Shown: positions 8,461 to 17,420, counted from the first letter of the stretch. The stretch: DNA of 64,000 nucleotides from Streptomyces sp. WZ.A104 (GCF_002382885.1 NZ_NWVL01000026.1:33684-97683), one strand, 5' to 3'. The notes: generated by a model from the sequence alone, not told the origin. Made by a program: numbers and translations.

Positions 8461-9323
8461 GACCGCCCAGCCGGGGCTCGTCGGCCGTGGCTGGGGCGGG
8501 CTGGCAGGAGGGCGGTGGGGCTGCACGTGGCTGCCGGCGCGCGGCTGACAGGGCGAGCTGCGTGGGAGCGTGCGCGTGCGGCTGTGGCACGCCGGACATC
8601 CAGTGGTGTTGGGACCGGAGGTGGCACCGGGCGTATTCGGGCGACGCCGCGGTTTTGCTCGGGGACCTCGGACTCGTAGCGGAGTACGGGGGCGGGGTCG
8701 GCCAGCCGGGCGGTGGTCGCCGCGATGAGGTCGACGGGGACCGCGGTGGTGAACGTGGCGTACCAGCGTGAGCTGTAGCCATCGCGGCCACCCCAGAGCA
8801 GCCAGCGGTCCTCGTCGCCGCGGAGTTCAGCGTGGGGATTTAGGACGCCGCCCCTGTGGGTGAGGCCGGCGAGTTCGTCGGGCGCGGTGAAGAGGGTGGT
8901 GAGCTGCCAGGTACCTCGCTTCCATCCGGCTTCTTTCAGGGGCCGAAAGCCTTCCTCGGCTGGACGGCGAACGCCGGTCAGGACGGTGTCCGGGTCCTCG
9001 GAGTAGCGGGCGGCGAGGGTGGTGGTGAAGGCCGTCACCAGCTCCGTCGGTGTGTTGGCGTCGAAGGTGGCGAGCCAGTCGGGCGGTCCGAAGGGATCGC
9101 TGTGGGCGGCGACCTTCCACAAGGTGTTGTCGGGGCCCTAGGGCAGGAAGCCGAGCCGGACATGCTGGTCCAGGGAGGAGACGTAGACGTTCGCCAGCTC
9201 GTCGCTTTGAGCCGTGAAGCCGTGGTTGAGGAGCGGCTGCAGCGCCGGGTCGCCGATGGTGGTGGAGCCGGCCAGGTACAGCGGCGCGACGTGGATGTCG
9301 CCGTCGAGCGGGCGGGAGGGCAT
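8457..9323 (-). pseudogene. DUF317 gene with in-frame amber stop
   Basis: From ATG 9323 (GGAGA site seven bases upstream) the frame reads a DUF317 N-terminus (DGDIHVAPLYLAGS ... NVYVSSLDQHVRLGFLP) and then meets TAG at 9138-9140. The same frame continues without a gap as GPDNTLWKVAAHSDPFGPPD, the usual continuation of DUF317, to the stop at 8457. Family members and the neighbours have Glu after LGFLP, so the TAG is most simply a GAG-to-TAG point mutation. The 3' part has a second domain half and the shared tail (RATAARARS, 35 residues from the end). A TTG at 9122 could restart a 221-residue fragment. Amber readthrough or a sequencing error are alternatives. Confidence 0.8.
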
Positions 9324-9354
9324 ACGGGGATCTCCGGGTGTAGGCGGTAGAGCG

Positions 9355-10215
9355 TCAGCGCTGACGGCGCGAGCGACCGTGCGCGGCAAGGGATGCCGAC
9401 GGGACTGCGGCCTCCGGTCCGGGCGCGGGCGTGTGGGCTGCGTACGGCCGGCGGGCCCGCGCCGCTTGGGCCCGGGGCACGGTGGCCGCCGGCTCGGCGA
9501 GGCGCACGTTCGCCAGGGCGCGGTGCCGGTCGGGGATGTCGCCGACGAAGCGCGGTACGGCGTCCGGGCTGGCGAGGGCGCTGGCGGCGGCAGCGCGCAG
9601 GTGCTGCGGGGTGCTGCCGCTGAAGAAGGCCCTCCAGCTCGGCACATGGACGGGATCGACGCCGCCGGACAGGCGCCACATGGACTTCTCCGGCGTCTGC
9701 AGCTCGGTGTACTCGTCGAGCCACCCGCTTCGCGTGCGCAGGGCCGCGTGCTTGTCGGGTGAGACGGTCCAGTACGGGCGACTTCCATGGACCGTTCGCC
9801 AGTTGCCCTTGCGCAGTACGTCCTCCGGGCCGAGGCCGGTGTAGCGCTCGCCACCGCTGAGGTAATCGCGGAAGTGGTGGGGCAGGCCGTGGACGAGCGT
9901 CTCGGTGAAGGCGGTGACGATCTCGTGGGGTGTCTCGCGGTCGAAGGTGGCGATCCAGTCGGGAACGCCGAGCGGGTCCTCGGCGTAGGTGATCGTCCAG
10001 CCGCCGTAGTGGCTCTCCACGGGGTTGGCGATGCGGACTCGCTGGCACGGGCTGGTGTAGTACGTGTCCGTGCCGAAGGCGACGGTCTTCGTCCAACCCG
10101 AGGCGCTGTCGAGGACGCCGAAGACAGCCTCCCTCGGTCCGGGACCTGCGAGGTGGACTGGTGCGACGAGGACCTCCGTATCCGGGGCGAGGCCGTCGAG
10201 GTCGAGGGGCGACAT
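9355..10215 (-). CDS. DUF317 protein (two-repeat)
   Basis: A 286-residue protein with two DUF317 repeats. The first is seen as EVLVAPVHLAGPG, SGWTKT, YGGWTITYAEDPLGVPDWIA and HEIVTAFTETLVHGL. The second, after about residue 125, holds WRTVHGSRPYWTVSPD, MWRLSGGVDPVHVPSWRAF and FSGSTPQHLRAAAASAL. The function of DUF317 is unknown; the family is concentrated on Streptomyces plasmids and integrative elements. ATG 10215 was chosen for its GGAGGTG site seven bases upstream; the longer open frame to 10260 lacks one. The C-terminus has the shared motif RAQAARARR followed by a Pro/Ala linker and a basic end (RSRRQR). This is the only one of the two long DUF317 genes here that is intact. Confidence 0.75.
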   Translation of the reverse strand: MSPLDLDGLAPDTEVLVAPVHLAGPGPREAVFGVLDSASGWTKTVAFGTDTYYTSPCQRVRIANPVESHYGGWTITYAEDPLGVPDWIATFDRETPHEIVTAFTETLVHGLPHHFRDYLSGGERYTGLGPEDVLRKGNWRTVHGSRPYWTVSPDKHAALRTRSGWLDEYTELQTPEKSMWRLSGGVDPVHVPSWRAFFSGSTPQHLRAAAASALASPDAVPRFVGDIPDRHRALANVRLAEPAATVPRAQAARARRPYAAHTPAPGPEAAVPSASLAAHGRSRRQR

Positions 10216-10256
10216 GGTGAGGCACCTCCGAGGTGCGGTGAACGAAAGGCTGGGCT

Positions 10257-10733
10257 TCATGGCCGACGGCGAGCTCGCGGCGCGGCGGAGGAGGCGGCGG
10301 CGGGGGCTGGCGAACCGGCGTGCGCCGAACTCGCGGTCCCACGCGTGGACCGAGACCGCGCTGCCTGGGCACGGCGGTCGTGCGGTGGCGCTGCCCCTGC
10401 GGATGCCTCGCGTTCGCGCTCCAGCCGGTGAGCCGCGGTGCGGTACGCGGCCTGGTCCTGGCGCTCGCCGACCGCTAGGAGATAGATCTCCCTGCGGTGC
10501 TGCGAGGACGCTGGGGCGTCGCGGTACTGGATGACCATGCGCCAGCGGGTCTCCGGATCGACGTAGATCTTGTGGCAGCCGGCGAGCTCGCGGGTCAGGG
10601 CGGCGCCGCGCTCATTGCCGTGGACCAGGTGCTGCAGTTCAAGCAGGGCCAGGTCGCGGATGCTCTCCGGGGCCGAGCGCAGGTCGGCCAGGGCCTCGGG
10701 GTGTGCCGCGAAGGCGTACCGCGCCCGGCTCAC
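10257..10733 (-). CDS. RelE/ParE-like protein with element tail
   Basis: A 158-residue protein. Residues 1-100 have the RelE/ParE shape: an N-terminal helix-rich part (EALADLRSAPESIRDLALLE), then strands around CHKIYVDPETRWRMVIQYR and REIYLLAVGER, then a helix ending YRTAAHRLERE. RelE toxins cleave ribosome-bound mRNA, but family members on mobile elements are not always active toxins, and no antitoxin gene is obvious beside it. Residues 115-158 are the shared tail (RAQAARSRS, Ala/Ser-rich linker, RARRRP end). The start is GTG 10733, overlapping the upstream stop (GTGA). The RelE assignment is by pattern only. Confidence 0.6.
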   Translation of the reverse strand: MSRARYAFAAHPEALADLRSAPESIRDLALLELQHLVHGNERGAALTRELAGCHKIYVDPETRWRMVIQYRDAPASSQHRREIYLLAVGERQDQAAYRTAAHRLEREREASAGAAPPHDRRAQAARSRSTRGTASSAHAGSPAPAAASSAAPRARRRP

Positions 10734-11539
10734 CGCGCACCCCGGCCAGAACGCGTCACGGATGGAGACGTGGGATGAGAGGCCGTGACAGTGCCCGCGG
10801 GGACCGCGAGGCCGGCGGCTCCGCCGAGCGGCGAACGAGTGCGGGCGGCCTGCGCCCTGTGGACGACGGTGCTCTCGGGAGCCGGGGACTGCGGGAGGGG
10901 AGCACTGCGGTCCTTGACCCAGGCGTCCGCCGCCTCGGCGCCGGTGAAGGCGCCTTCGCGCAACGTGTAGGAGTGGAAGTCCTTGGCAGTCTCTTCCAGG
11001 AAGAGACGGTACGGGGCGTGCGCGGAGTCCGGGTGGCTGTCGTAAACGAGGGTGCGGACCTCGCTGCCGAAGTCGAAGGAGCCCAGGTTCTCGGTGTGGT
11101 GGTCGATGACCTCGTACCGGCCGTCGGGGTTGGTCCGGAGCAGGTCCTCCAGGTGTGAGGTGAGCGCGTCGGCCGGGCCCGGCCCGTGGTTGCGGGTCGG
11201 CACGGTGCCGGCCGGCGGGCAGCCTCGGCGGACGAGCCAGTTCTGGGCGAGCGGCACGATGGGGGCCCGCTCGTACGCGAAGGTGAACGTGCGCTGCTCC
11301 GTGTCACGGGTGAGGTGGAATGCCACGTATTCCGCTGTGCCGGGTATGTCCCAGGTGGCCGCCTGGTCATAGAACAGCAAGTAGCTGTCGCGTCCGTCGT
11401 CGCTGTGGTGCTCGGCGAGGGGGACGAACATGTCGTCCGAGATCGTGACCGAGTAGAAGTCCTCCTCGATCGCCTCGGTGGCTGCTTCGAAGCCGTCGAT
11501 CCGGTAGTCCGATGCCTCGGGCTCGTGCGCGTGGGTCAT
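10730..11539 (-). CDS. Hypothetical protein with element tail
   Basis: A 269-residue acidic protein not recognised. It appears beta-rich, with alternating strands such as DFYSVTISDDMFVPLAEH and YVAFHLTRDTEQRTFTFAYE. An internal similarity (FYSVTISDDMF near residue 29 and FHSYTLREGAF near 185) hints at a duplicated domain. The last 45 residues carry the shared tail: RAQAARTRS 33 residues from the end, then a Gly/Ala/Pro linker and SGRGAR. ATG 11539 lies one base after the DUF4913 gene ends, and its own stop overlaps the RelE-like gene's GTG, so it sits mid-operon. There are no cysteines of note and no membrane segment. Confidence 0.65.
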   Translation of the reverse strand: MTHAHEPEASDYRIDGFEAATEAIEEDFYSVTISDDMFVPLAEHHSDDGRDSYLLFYDQAATWDIPGTAEYVAFHLTRDTEQRTFTFAYERAPIVPLAQNWLVRRGCPPAGTVPTRNHGPGPADALTSHLEDLLRTNPDGRYEVIDHHTENLGSFDFGSEVRTLVYDSHPDSAHAPYRLFLEETAKDFHSYTLREGAFTGAEAADAWVKDRSAPLPQSPAPESTVVHRAQAARTRSPLGGAAGLAVPAGTVTASHPTSPSVTRSGRGAR

Positions 11540-11540
11540 G

Positions 11541-12149
11541 TCAGGCTCCCGCGGGCTCGGGCGAGGCCAGGAGCCGGTGGTTGGGGCGGTTCGGGCTGGT
11601 GGTGCATGCGCCGAACGGGCCGTCAGGAGTGCGGAGCTGGAGAAGGGTCGGGTCGAGATGGTCGCGGTGCCATGTCGATGGACCCGTCAGGCCGGCCTCG
11701 GCGTCGGTGAGCTGTTGCCAGGCCAGCCACAGGGCATACAGGCGGGCCACGGCCTCGGGATGCTCCTGCCACTGCTGGCACCATGGGCGGCCGGTGGTGA
11801 TCTCCCGCCCGTAGACCGGCAGCAGCAGGTCGTGCACCCAACGTGTCAGCGCCGCGAGCTCCTCGGCGTACGCCGTACCGTCGAACGCCAGGATGAAGGC
11901 GGACGCGGGGCGTTCCTGTGAGCCGTCCGGCTCGGCCGCCGCCGCCGACGCGGCGGCCGAGCCCTCAGCGGGACCGTGCCCGGCTTCCCCGCCCTCGTCG
12001 TCCGAGGGCGGGGCGTCGTCGATGAGCCGGGCGAGCGTCTCGCCCTGCTTACGGCTCTCCGCGACCAGCCTTGTGACCGTGGCGACCAGATCGTTCAGAT
12101 CGTGGTCCGCCACGCGTATCGGCTCGCTGTCCTGAGCGGGTTCAGCCAT
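11541..12149 (-). CDS. DUF4913 domain protein
   Basis: A 202-residue protein. An N-terminal coiled-coil-like helix (NDLVATVTRLVAESRKQGE) leads to an acidic, Ala-rich linker (about 50-85), then a DUF4913 domain: WVHDLLLPVYGREI, WCQQWQEHPEAVARLYALW, WHRDHLDPTL and DGPFGAC. The Trp- and His-rich motifs are the family signature. DUF4913 proteins are frequent on actinobacterial conjugative elements; the function is unknown. ATG 12149 has a GGAGGG site five to six bases upstream and is preferred to the upstream ATG of the same frame. It ends one base before the next start. No Arg-rich tail is present. Confidence 0.75.
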   Translation of the reverse strand: MAEPAQDSEPIRVADHDLNDLVATVTRLVAESRKQGETLARLIDDAPPSDDEGGEAGHGPAEGSAAASAAAAEPDGSQERPASAFILAFDGTAYAEELAALTRWVHDLLLPVYGREITTGRPWCQQWQEHPEAVARLYALWLAWQQLTDAEAGLTGPSTWHRDHLDPTLLQLRTPDGPFGACTTSPNRPNHRLLASPEPAGA

Positions 12150-12242
12150 CGCTACCCTCCGCAAGATCGGGTGGTTGGGGTGGCGAGGATCCGGAGAAAA
12201 CCGGGTTTGGCCAGGCCGGGAATCCGGTGTAGAGAGTGCTGT

Positions 12243-13446
12243 TCACCGCGAGCGCCGATGGCTGCAGACCGCGACGGGAGGAGCGAGGATCTCCAGCGCG
12301 CGAGCCGCTTGCTGCGGCACGACTCCGTTGCCCAGAGCGGATAGTTGGGCTGGGCGTCCCAGTCCCGGAGTGGCCGTTACCCAGCCCGGTTCAAGCCCTT
12401 GCATCCACTCCACGAACAGCGGGCTGAGGCGCCCCGCGTCGTCGGTCGGCCGGGGTGCCGTGCGCGTGGCCCTCTCCCATCGGGCGACGGCGGCGGCGTA
12501 CGGGCCCCACGTTCCCTGTCCGTCGACGTGTGAGGGGCGAACAAGGGAAGCACCACCGCCGAGAGCGGGGGCCGGAAGCCCGTGCCCGGTCGGCGTCCTG
12601 GAGTGCCGGTGTCGCTCGCCCGTGGGGTCGGCAGCAATCGGGCCGCCGCCGAGGGCAGCGTCAGGTCCCCGTTTCCGTGACGCTGGTTGGGTGACCCCTT
12701 GGTGCCGTCCGACGCCTTCGGTGTCGGCAACAACCACTCCACCTCGTCCGCCAGATTCGGGCCGTGCCCGCCCTGTTTCCTCTTGGTCGGGTGCTGACTG
12801 CCGCCGTTCGTCCCCAGGTTGCTCGTAGGCGTCTTCAGCAGCGGCGGTCCGCCAGGCGGGCCAGGCGACGAGGAAGATCCGCTCGCGACGGTGCGGGGCT
12901 CCGACGTCAGAGGCGCGAAGCACGCACCAGCGCGCATCGAACCCGAGGTCGGCCAAGGAGCCGAGTACGGCGCCGAGTGCGCGCACAGCAGGCTGGCCTG
13001 CGGCGTCTCCCAGACACCACGGACAGGGTTCCACGTCGCCAGGGGAACCGGCGGGGGAGGTGAGGAGTCCTCGGACATTCTCGATGACCACCAGGCATGG
13101 GTTGAGGGCTTCGATGGCGCGGACGATGTTCAGCCACAGACCGGACCGGGTGCCGTCAGCCAGCCCGGCGCGGCGGCCGGCGACCGAGACGTCTTTGACA
13201 GGGGAACCCGGCCGTCAGGACGCACACCTCCGGGACATCAGCCCAGTTCACGGCCGTGATATCGCCGAGGTTCGGCACGCCGGGCCAGTGGCGGGACAGG
13301 ATCCGGGCCGGGCCGGGATCGACCTCGGCATGCCAGGCGATCGTTCCACCGAGGACGGCCTGGACGCCGAGATCCAGACCGCCGTACCCGGAACACAGAC
13401 TCCCGATCGACGGCCCCGGCGCCGCTGCCTGAAGGTCAGCGCGCAT
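12243..13446 (-). pseudogene. C5-cytosine DNA methyltransferase, frameshifted
   Basis: Two overlapping frames together make one Dcm-type enzyme. The 5' frame from ATG 13446 has motif I (LCSGYGGLDLG), HAEVDPG, GDIT and the catalytic loop GFPCQ, then runs into TGA. Shifting by one base restores DVSVAGRRAGLADGTRSGLW, ENVRGLL (motif VI), RERIFLVAW (motif VIII), a target-recognition region, and GNGVVPQQA (motif X), ending at 12243. The shift is explained by one extra base in a run of three T on the plus strand at 13194-13196 (AAA in the mRNA). All ten-motif landmarks are otherwise in order. A sequencing error is possible. The start overlaps the end of the upstream gene by about 11 bases. Confidence 0.8.
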
Positions 13447-14038
13447 GGCGGGGCGCCGGCATGTACGCGAGACGGGTCGGCTCGGTCGCGGGGGCCTTGG
13501 CCGGGACACGGTAGATCGAGTTCGCTGGGCGTGCCGAGCGGCTGAGCGCGGCGAGGACGCGAGGCGGGGTGCCGTCGATCCGGTCGGCCGCGTGCCGCAG
13601 GGCGCCGACCGTTTCCTGCAGCGAGTCCACGGTGAGGTCGAGCCGGTCCTGCGCGACACCGAACGCGGCCTGGCGGGCATCGCGAAGGTCCGCTGATGGT
13701 GGGGCTTCCGCGTACCTGCGCAGGAATCCGAGCTGCTCGAAGGCTTCGGTGTAGTTGGTCACGGCCCTTCCCGCCGGGGCGGACGCGCTTGTGTACGCGG
13801 CGATGACCGGGCCGAAATGGAGCCCCGGGTCGTTGTCGTTGGCGCGGAAGAGGACCTCGTCCGACAGGTCCTTCACCAGTCCCGTCAGCGCGGTGAGGTG
13901 GTGGGACGCGGTGACGAGGTCGGGCAGGGAGTTCGTCGTGTACGACCCGACGATCGAGTGGCGTGCCTCTTCGAATTCCTGGGCCACTGCGTACAGTTCG
14001 TTCTTCTCCATGCCTGCTCGGCCGGTGTGGTCGGTCAT
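13436..14038 (-). CDS. Hypothetical helical protein of the element
   Basis: A 200-residue, mostly helical protein with no recognised domain; heptad-like stretches occur around ELYAVAQEFEEARHSIV and DRLDLTVDSLQETVGALRHA. ATG 14038 is chosen for GGAG six bases upstream. The gene overlaps both neighbours by a few bases (the DnaB-N gene ends at 14035, the methyltransferase starts at 13446), so all three are likely cotranslated. Its C-terminus is a degenerate version of the shared element tail: LSRSARPANS about 26 residues from the end, a Pro/Ala linker and a basic RHAR end. Confidence 0.65.
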   Translation of the reverse strand: MTDHTGRAGMEKNELYAVAQEFEEARHSIVGSYTTNSLPDLVTASHHLTALTGLVKDLSDEVLFRANDNDPGLHFGPVIAAYTSASAPAGRAVTNYTEAFEQLGFLRRYAEAPPSADLRDARQAAFGVAQDRLDLTVDSLQETVGALRHAADRIDGTPPRVLAALSRSARPANSIYRVPAKAPATEPTRLAYMPAPRHAR

Positions 14039-15213
14039 GAAGGACTCCGATGGTTGTGGCGGGAGGGAAGCGCGGTGCAGGAGGCCGCGGCCGGTGCCGC
14101 GGGGGCCGTGGTGTTCGCGAGGCGGCTGCGGGCGCGGGCGGCGTCGATGCGGGCGGCAGGCGGGGGCGCACCGGGCCGGCTGGCTGGCCGCCTCGGCTCG
14201 GGTTCGGCTTCGTGTGCGAGGCGCAGTCGGCGGCGTACGTCGTCCAGCGGTTCGAGCGCGTGCAGGGCGTAGCCGATGAGCTGCCCGGGCGCGAGCGCGT
14301 CGCGGTCGGCCAAGGCGCCGACCTGCCGGGCCGCCGAGGCGGCCGTGCGGAGGAGGGAGGCGTGGACGACCTGCTCGCCGAAGTGCTCGGCGGCTCCGCC
14401 CACGAGCGGATCGCAGACCCGCCTCACCCGCTCGGTGTCGAGCGTCCCGTCGGCGAGAGCGCCGCGACGCTGGGTCTCCCACAGCACAGTCAGCTGGTCG
14501 ATGGGTTCGCCGCGATGGTGCAGGGCCCCCAACGCGCGGTAGATCTGCTGATGGCCCGGGTCGGCGAAGTCGCCGGGGCGGAGCCAGCGCACCAGGCCGA
14601 GCAACTGGTCGGGGCGGGAGGTGAGGCAGCCGAGGAGGAACTCCTCGTCGGCCAGGACCTGCTCGCCTGCCGGCTGAAGGCGCTCGGCCTTGGGCGCGTG
14701 CGCGGTGGGCGGTTGCACGGGACGTGCCTCGGCGCCCCAGCCGCGAGCCAGGTCGGCGAGTACGTCGTTCAGGACTTGGGCGTGGTGCAGCGTCTCTTCC
14801 ACGGTGCCGGTCCGGCTGTCGGCGAGCGCGGCCTGGTGGAGACGGGCGGCGTGCTGGGCCACGCTGCGGTGGATGGCACCTTCCAGCACCATCCGCCCGT
14901 ACACCGGGCCGTGACCGGGCCGCGGGCATGCCGACGCGAGCGAGTGCAGGTACGAGGCGGTGAGCCCGCGGGTTCGTGTGCCCGCCTCCCGTAGCGTGTC
15001 GGTCACCCAGGCCAGCGGGACGGGAGCGCCGGCCTTCGTGGCCGCCGCTGGGTGACCTTCGGCCTTGAGCTTGAGCATCGCGGCGTAGATCGCCGTGTGC
15101 GCGGGACGGGAGAAGTGTTCCGGCCGCAGCCAGGGCGTGAGCCGGTCGAGCTGGCCGGGCTCCAGGAGGACCGCGCCGAGCACGGCCTGCTCGGCGTGGA
15201 CGAGTGGCGTCAC
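14035..15213 (-). CDS. Protein with two DnaB N-terminal domains
   Basis: A 392-residue protein with two copies of the replicative-helicase DnaB N-terminal domain but no RecA-like ATPase. Copy one begins HAEQAVLGAVLLEPGQLDRL with RPEHFSRPAHTAIYAAM; copy two begins near residue 185 (ADEEFLLGCLTSRPDQLLGLVRWLRPGDFADP). Standalone DnaB-N proteins on Streptomyces elements are usually annotated without function; binding to DnaB or primase is a reasonable inference, linking element and host replication. The start is GTG 15213, overlapping the stop of the upstream gene. The C-terminus has the shared tail (RIDAARARS, 29 residues from the end). Confidence 0.75.
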   Translation of the reverse strand: MTPLVHAEQAVLGAVLLEPGQLDRLTPWLRPEHFSRPAHTAIYAAMLKLKAEGHPAAATKAGAPVPLAWVTDTLREAGTRTRGLTASYLHSLASACPRPGHGPVYGRMVLEGAIHRSVAQHAARLHQAALADSRTGTVEETLHHAQVLNDVLADLARGWGAEARPVQPPTAHAPKAERLQPAGEQVLADEEFLLGCLTSRPDQLLGLVRWLRPGDFADPGHQQIYRALGALHHRGEPIDQLTVLWETQRRGALADGTLDTERVRRVCDPLVGGAAEHFGEQVVHASLLRTAASAARQVGALADRDALAPGQLIGYALHALEPLDDVRRRLRLAHEAEPEPRRPASRPGAPPPAARIDAARARSRLANTTAPAAPAAASCTALPSRHNHRSPS

Positions 15214-15446
15214 GACCGAGCCTCGCAAGCGGCCGTGTCCTGGGCCCGGATCTCGGCGACAGCGCGGTCGGCGGCGGCCAGGTCGGCGGCGAAGCGGTCC
15301 AGTTCACCGGTGAAGACGGGGTCCTGGGCGAGCAGGGAGCCGGAGGGGGACACGAGCCACCAGTCGGCACCGCGCCGTACGACGGGTGTGCCGGCGAGGC
15401 GTTCGGACCGGCGGACGAAGGCCCAGGACGGGGCGGGGTGGGACAT
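15210..15446 (-). CDS. Small hypothetical protein
   Basis: A 78-residue protein of unknown function: a short beta-like N-terminal part (GTPVVRRGADWWLVSPSGSL) and a C-terminal amphipathic helix (ELDRFAADLAAADRAVAEIR). The ATG at 15446 has a GAGGTG site five bases upstream. The stop overlaps the GTG of the DnaB-N gene, so the pair is coupled. It lies between the coupling-protein gene and the accessory cluster; no membrane segment is seen. Confidence 0.6.
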   Translation of the reverse strand: MSHPAPSWAFVRRSERLAGTPVVRRGADWWLVSPSGSLLAQDPVFTGELDRFAADLAAADRAVAEIRAQDTAACEARS

Positions 15447-15549
15447 AGGGACACCTCAAGAGGACGGGGCCGAGAGCCCGGAGGGAGTGGGGGTAGCCGG
15501 GGGTGTGCGCCGTCACGTCTCGCCAGCCGGGAACCTGGCAGCACCGGGG

Positions 15550-17343
15550 TCATGCGGCCGGACCGAAGTTGTCGCGGCGCAGGCTCTTGGCCAGCGCGCG
15601 CTCGGTGATCGCCGCGGTCTCCGTGGCGGACGCGGCGCCGAGTCGGTCGGCGTCCTGCTCCCGGTACCAGGGCTTGAGGTCGAGGAGCGCGGGGCGGATG
15701 CCGGTGGCCAGCAGCAGCGCGGAGCCCTTGCGCAGGGCGCGGATCGCGTCGGCCGGCAGCACGCGCTCCTGACGCATGGAGACCGATGTGGACTTGCCCG
15801 ACTCGCTGGTGGACACCGAGACCGTGCGGACGTCGTGGTCGCCCACCAGGCGGCTGAGCTTGTCCGCGAAGTCGGCGTCGTCGATGCCCGATCCGACGAG
15901 CTTGATCGTCGCGGCGGACCACAGGGCGTCCATCCCGGCCTCGCCCCACACCCGGACGCCCTGGCGGTAGGACTGCAGGATCGTGATCGGGATGACACCG
16001 CGGGAGCCGAGGTGCGAGTACAGGTCCGGCAGGTCGGCGATCTTGCACACGTTGGCGGCCTCGTCGAGGATCGCGAGCAGCGGGGCGTCCAGCCGTCCGC
16101 CGTCGCGCTCGGCCTGGATGACGGCGGCGCGCATGACCGCGTCGGCAGCGGCGGCGATGATCGCCGAGGCGGAGCCGCCGCCGTCCTTCGACAGCAGGAA
16201 CAGCGTGTCCTTGCTGGTGGCGAACGCCTGCGGTGTGAACTCGCTGATCTTGCTGAGGCCGCTGGGCGGCGTGACCCATGCGGCGATGGTCGGGTCGAGC
16301 AGGCAGCTCGCGTACTGCCGCGCGGTCTCGAAGATGCCGTCGCGGGTTTCGACGGCGCCGGCCACGGTGCCCTGGAGCTGGGCGGCGACCGCGTCGAGTC
16401 CGGCGTCCTGGAGCAGGTCGATCGGTGTGCGGTCGGCGGGCGAGGCGAGCCAGGCCAGGACGTCGGTGATCGGCCGACGGTCGCGGGCGGCGGCGAGGAA
16501 CAGCGCGGTGAGCGTGTTCGCGGCGGCGGTGGACCAGAAGTCGCCCGCGTTCGACTCGTCCACGGAGGCGGTCACGAAGTGCCCGGCTAGACGGCGGGCC
16601 CCGGCGAGATCGCGGGCGTCGGCGAGGATGTCCCACCACATCGTCTGGGGCGCGTGGGCGATCTGCTGCGGATCGAGCGTCCATACCGTGCCGGCTTCGG
16701 CGCGGGCCGCGAGCGTGGCGGTGTAGGCGTCGCGGGCAGCCTTGTTGGAGGTCAGCAGCACCGGTCCGGGCGCGCGCAGGATCGCCGGGATCGCCAGACC
16801 GGAGGTCTTTCCGGAGCGGGGCGCCATGATCGCCAGGATCACGTCCTCCCACGAGGAGCGGACCTCGTGCGCGCCGGGCGCGAGCGTGCCGAGCAGAACA
16901 CCGCGGTCGTCGGGCGCGACAGCCTTGGGCTTGGTGCCCTTGAGGCTCGGACGGAGATCGATCGCCTTGACCGCGATCTTCTTGGGCATCAGGTCGGCGA
17001 GATCGCGTTGGTCGGCCAGTCCCTTGGGGTTGCCGCGTAGCCACAGCCACACCTTCGCGCCGAGGAGAGCAGCGGCCAGGAGGACGAGTGTGGGCAGGAC
17101 GTAGCAGGCGCCGACGAGGACGGGCTGCGGAAGGTGGGGCCAGAGCTCATGGGGGTGCAGCAGTGCGTCGGTCGGCTCGTACGGAGCCCAGGGGCCGGAC
17201 CTGGTGAGGGCGTTGGCGGTGTTGCCGAACAGCCAGACCAGCGTCCCGGCCCCCATGCCGAGGCCGGCGACGGACAGCATCAGGTACAGCAGGAAGTCGG
17301 TGCCGGTGGTGGTCGAGGGTGTGCTGGTGCGTGCAGGAGACAA
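15550..17343 (-). CDS. VirD4/TraG-type coupling protein
   Basis: A 597-residue conjugation ATPase that would link DNA or protein substrates to the transfer channel. There are two N-terminal membrane segments (about 18-40 and 85-108). The soluble domain has Walker A APRSGKTS near residue 173 and Walker B LLAILDEAAN near 402, and also DILADARDLAGARRLA and ITILQSYRQG typical of TraG/TraD relatives. The frame opens just after a TAA, so the start is limited to TTG 17343 or later; the ribosome site is weak. It ends LRRDNFGPAA without the Arg-rich tail seen on the accessory proteins. A substrate-receptor role fits the many tailed proteins nearby. Confidence 0.85.
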   Translation of the reverse strand: MSPARTSTPSTTTGTDFLLYLMLSVAGLGMGAGTLVWLFGNTANALTRSGPWAPYEPTDALLHPHELWPHLPQPVLVGACYVLPTLVLLAAALLGAKVWLWLRGNPKGLADQRDLADLMPKKIAVKAIDLRPSLKGTKPKAVAPDDRGVLLGTLAPGAHEVRSSWEDVILAIMAPRSGKTSGLAIPAILRAPGPVLLTSNKAARDAYTATLAARAEAGTVWTLDPQQIAHAPQTMWWDILADARDLAGARRLAGHFVTASVDESNAGDFWSTAAANTLTALFLAAARDRRPITDVLAWLASPADRTPIDLLQDAGLDAVAAQLQGTVAGAVETRDGIFETARQYASCLLDPTIAAWVTPPSGLSKISEFTPQAFATSKDTLFLLSKDGGGSASAIIAAAADAVMRAAVIQAERDGGRLDAPLLAILDEAANVCKIADLPDLYSHLGSRGVIPITILQSYRQGVRVWGEAGMDALWSAATIKLVGSGIDDADFADKLSRLVGDHDVRTVSVSTSESGKSTSVSMRQERVLPADAIRALRKGSALLLATGIRPALLDLKPWYREQDADRLGAASATETAAITERALAKSLRRDNFGPAA

Positions 17344-17420
17344 GGCGCAGTCCCGTTACGTGGTGCGAGAGGGGCGATGGGCTGGGGCCGGCGGGTTCTT
17401 CTGGTGATCACGAGGGGCTC

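Noticed and set aside
10257..11539. Toxin-antitoxin pair (RelE-like protein with the 10730 gene)
   Set aside because: The upstream protein is 269 residues, beta-rich and has no DNA-binding or antitoxin features, and both carry the same tail as many other accessory proteins.
15052..16590. A 512-codon plus-strand frame
   Set aside because: Antisense to the coupling protein, with Gly/Arg-rich translation and no ribosome site or domain.
13436..17050. A 1204-codon open frame on the minus strand across the coupling protein and DnaB-N genes
   Set aside because: Its 5' two thirds are an Arg/Pro/Gly-rich shadow of the VirD4 and DnaB-N frames. Only its end (from ATG 14038) has normal codon pattern and is annotated.
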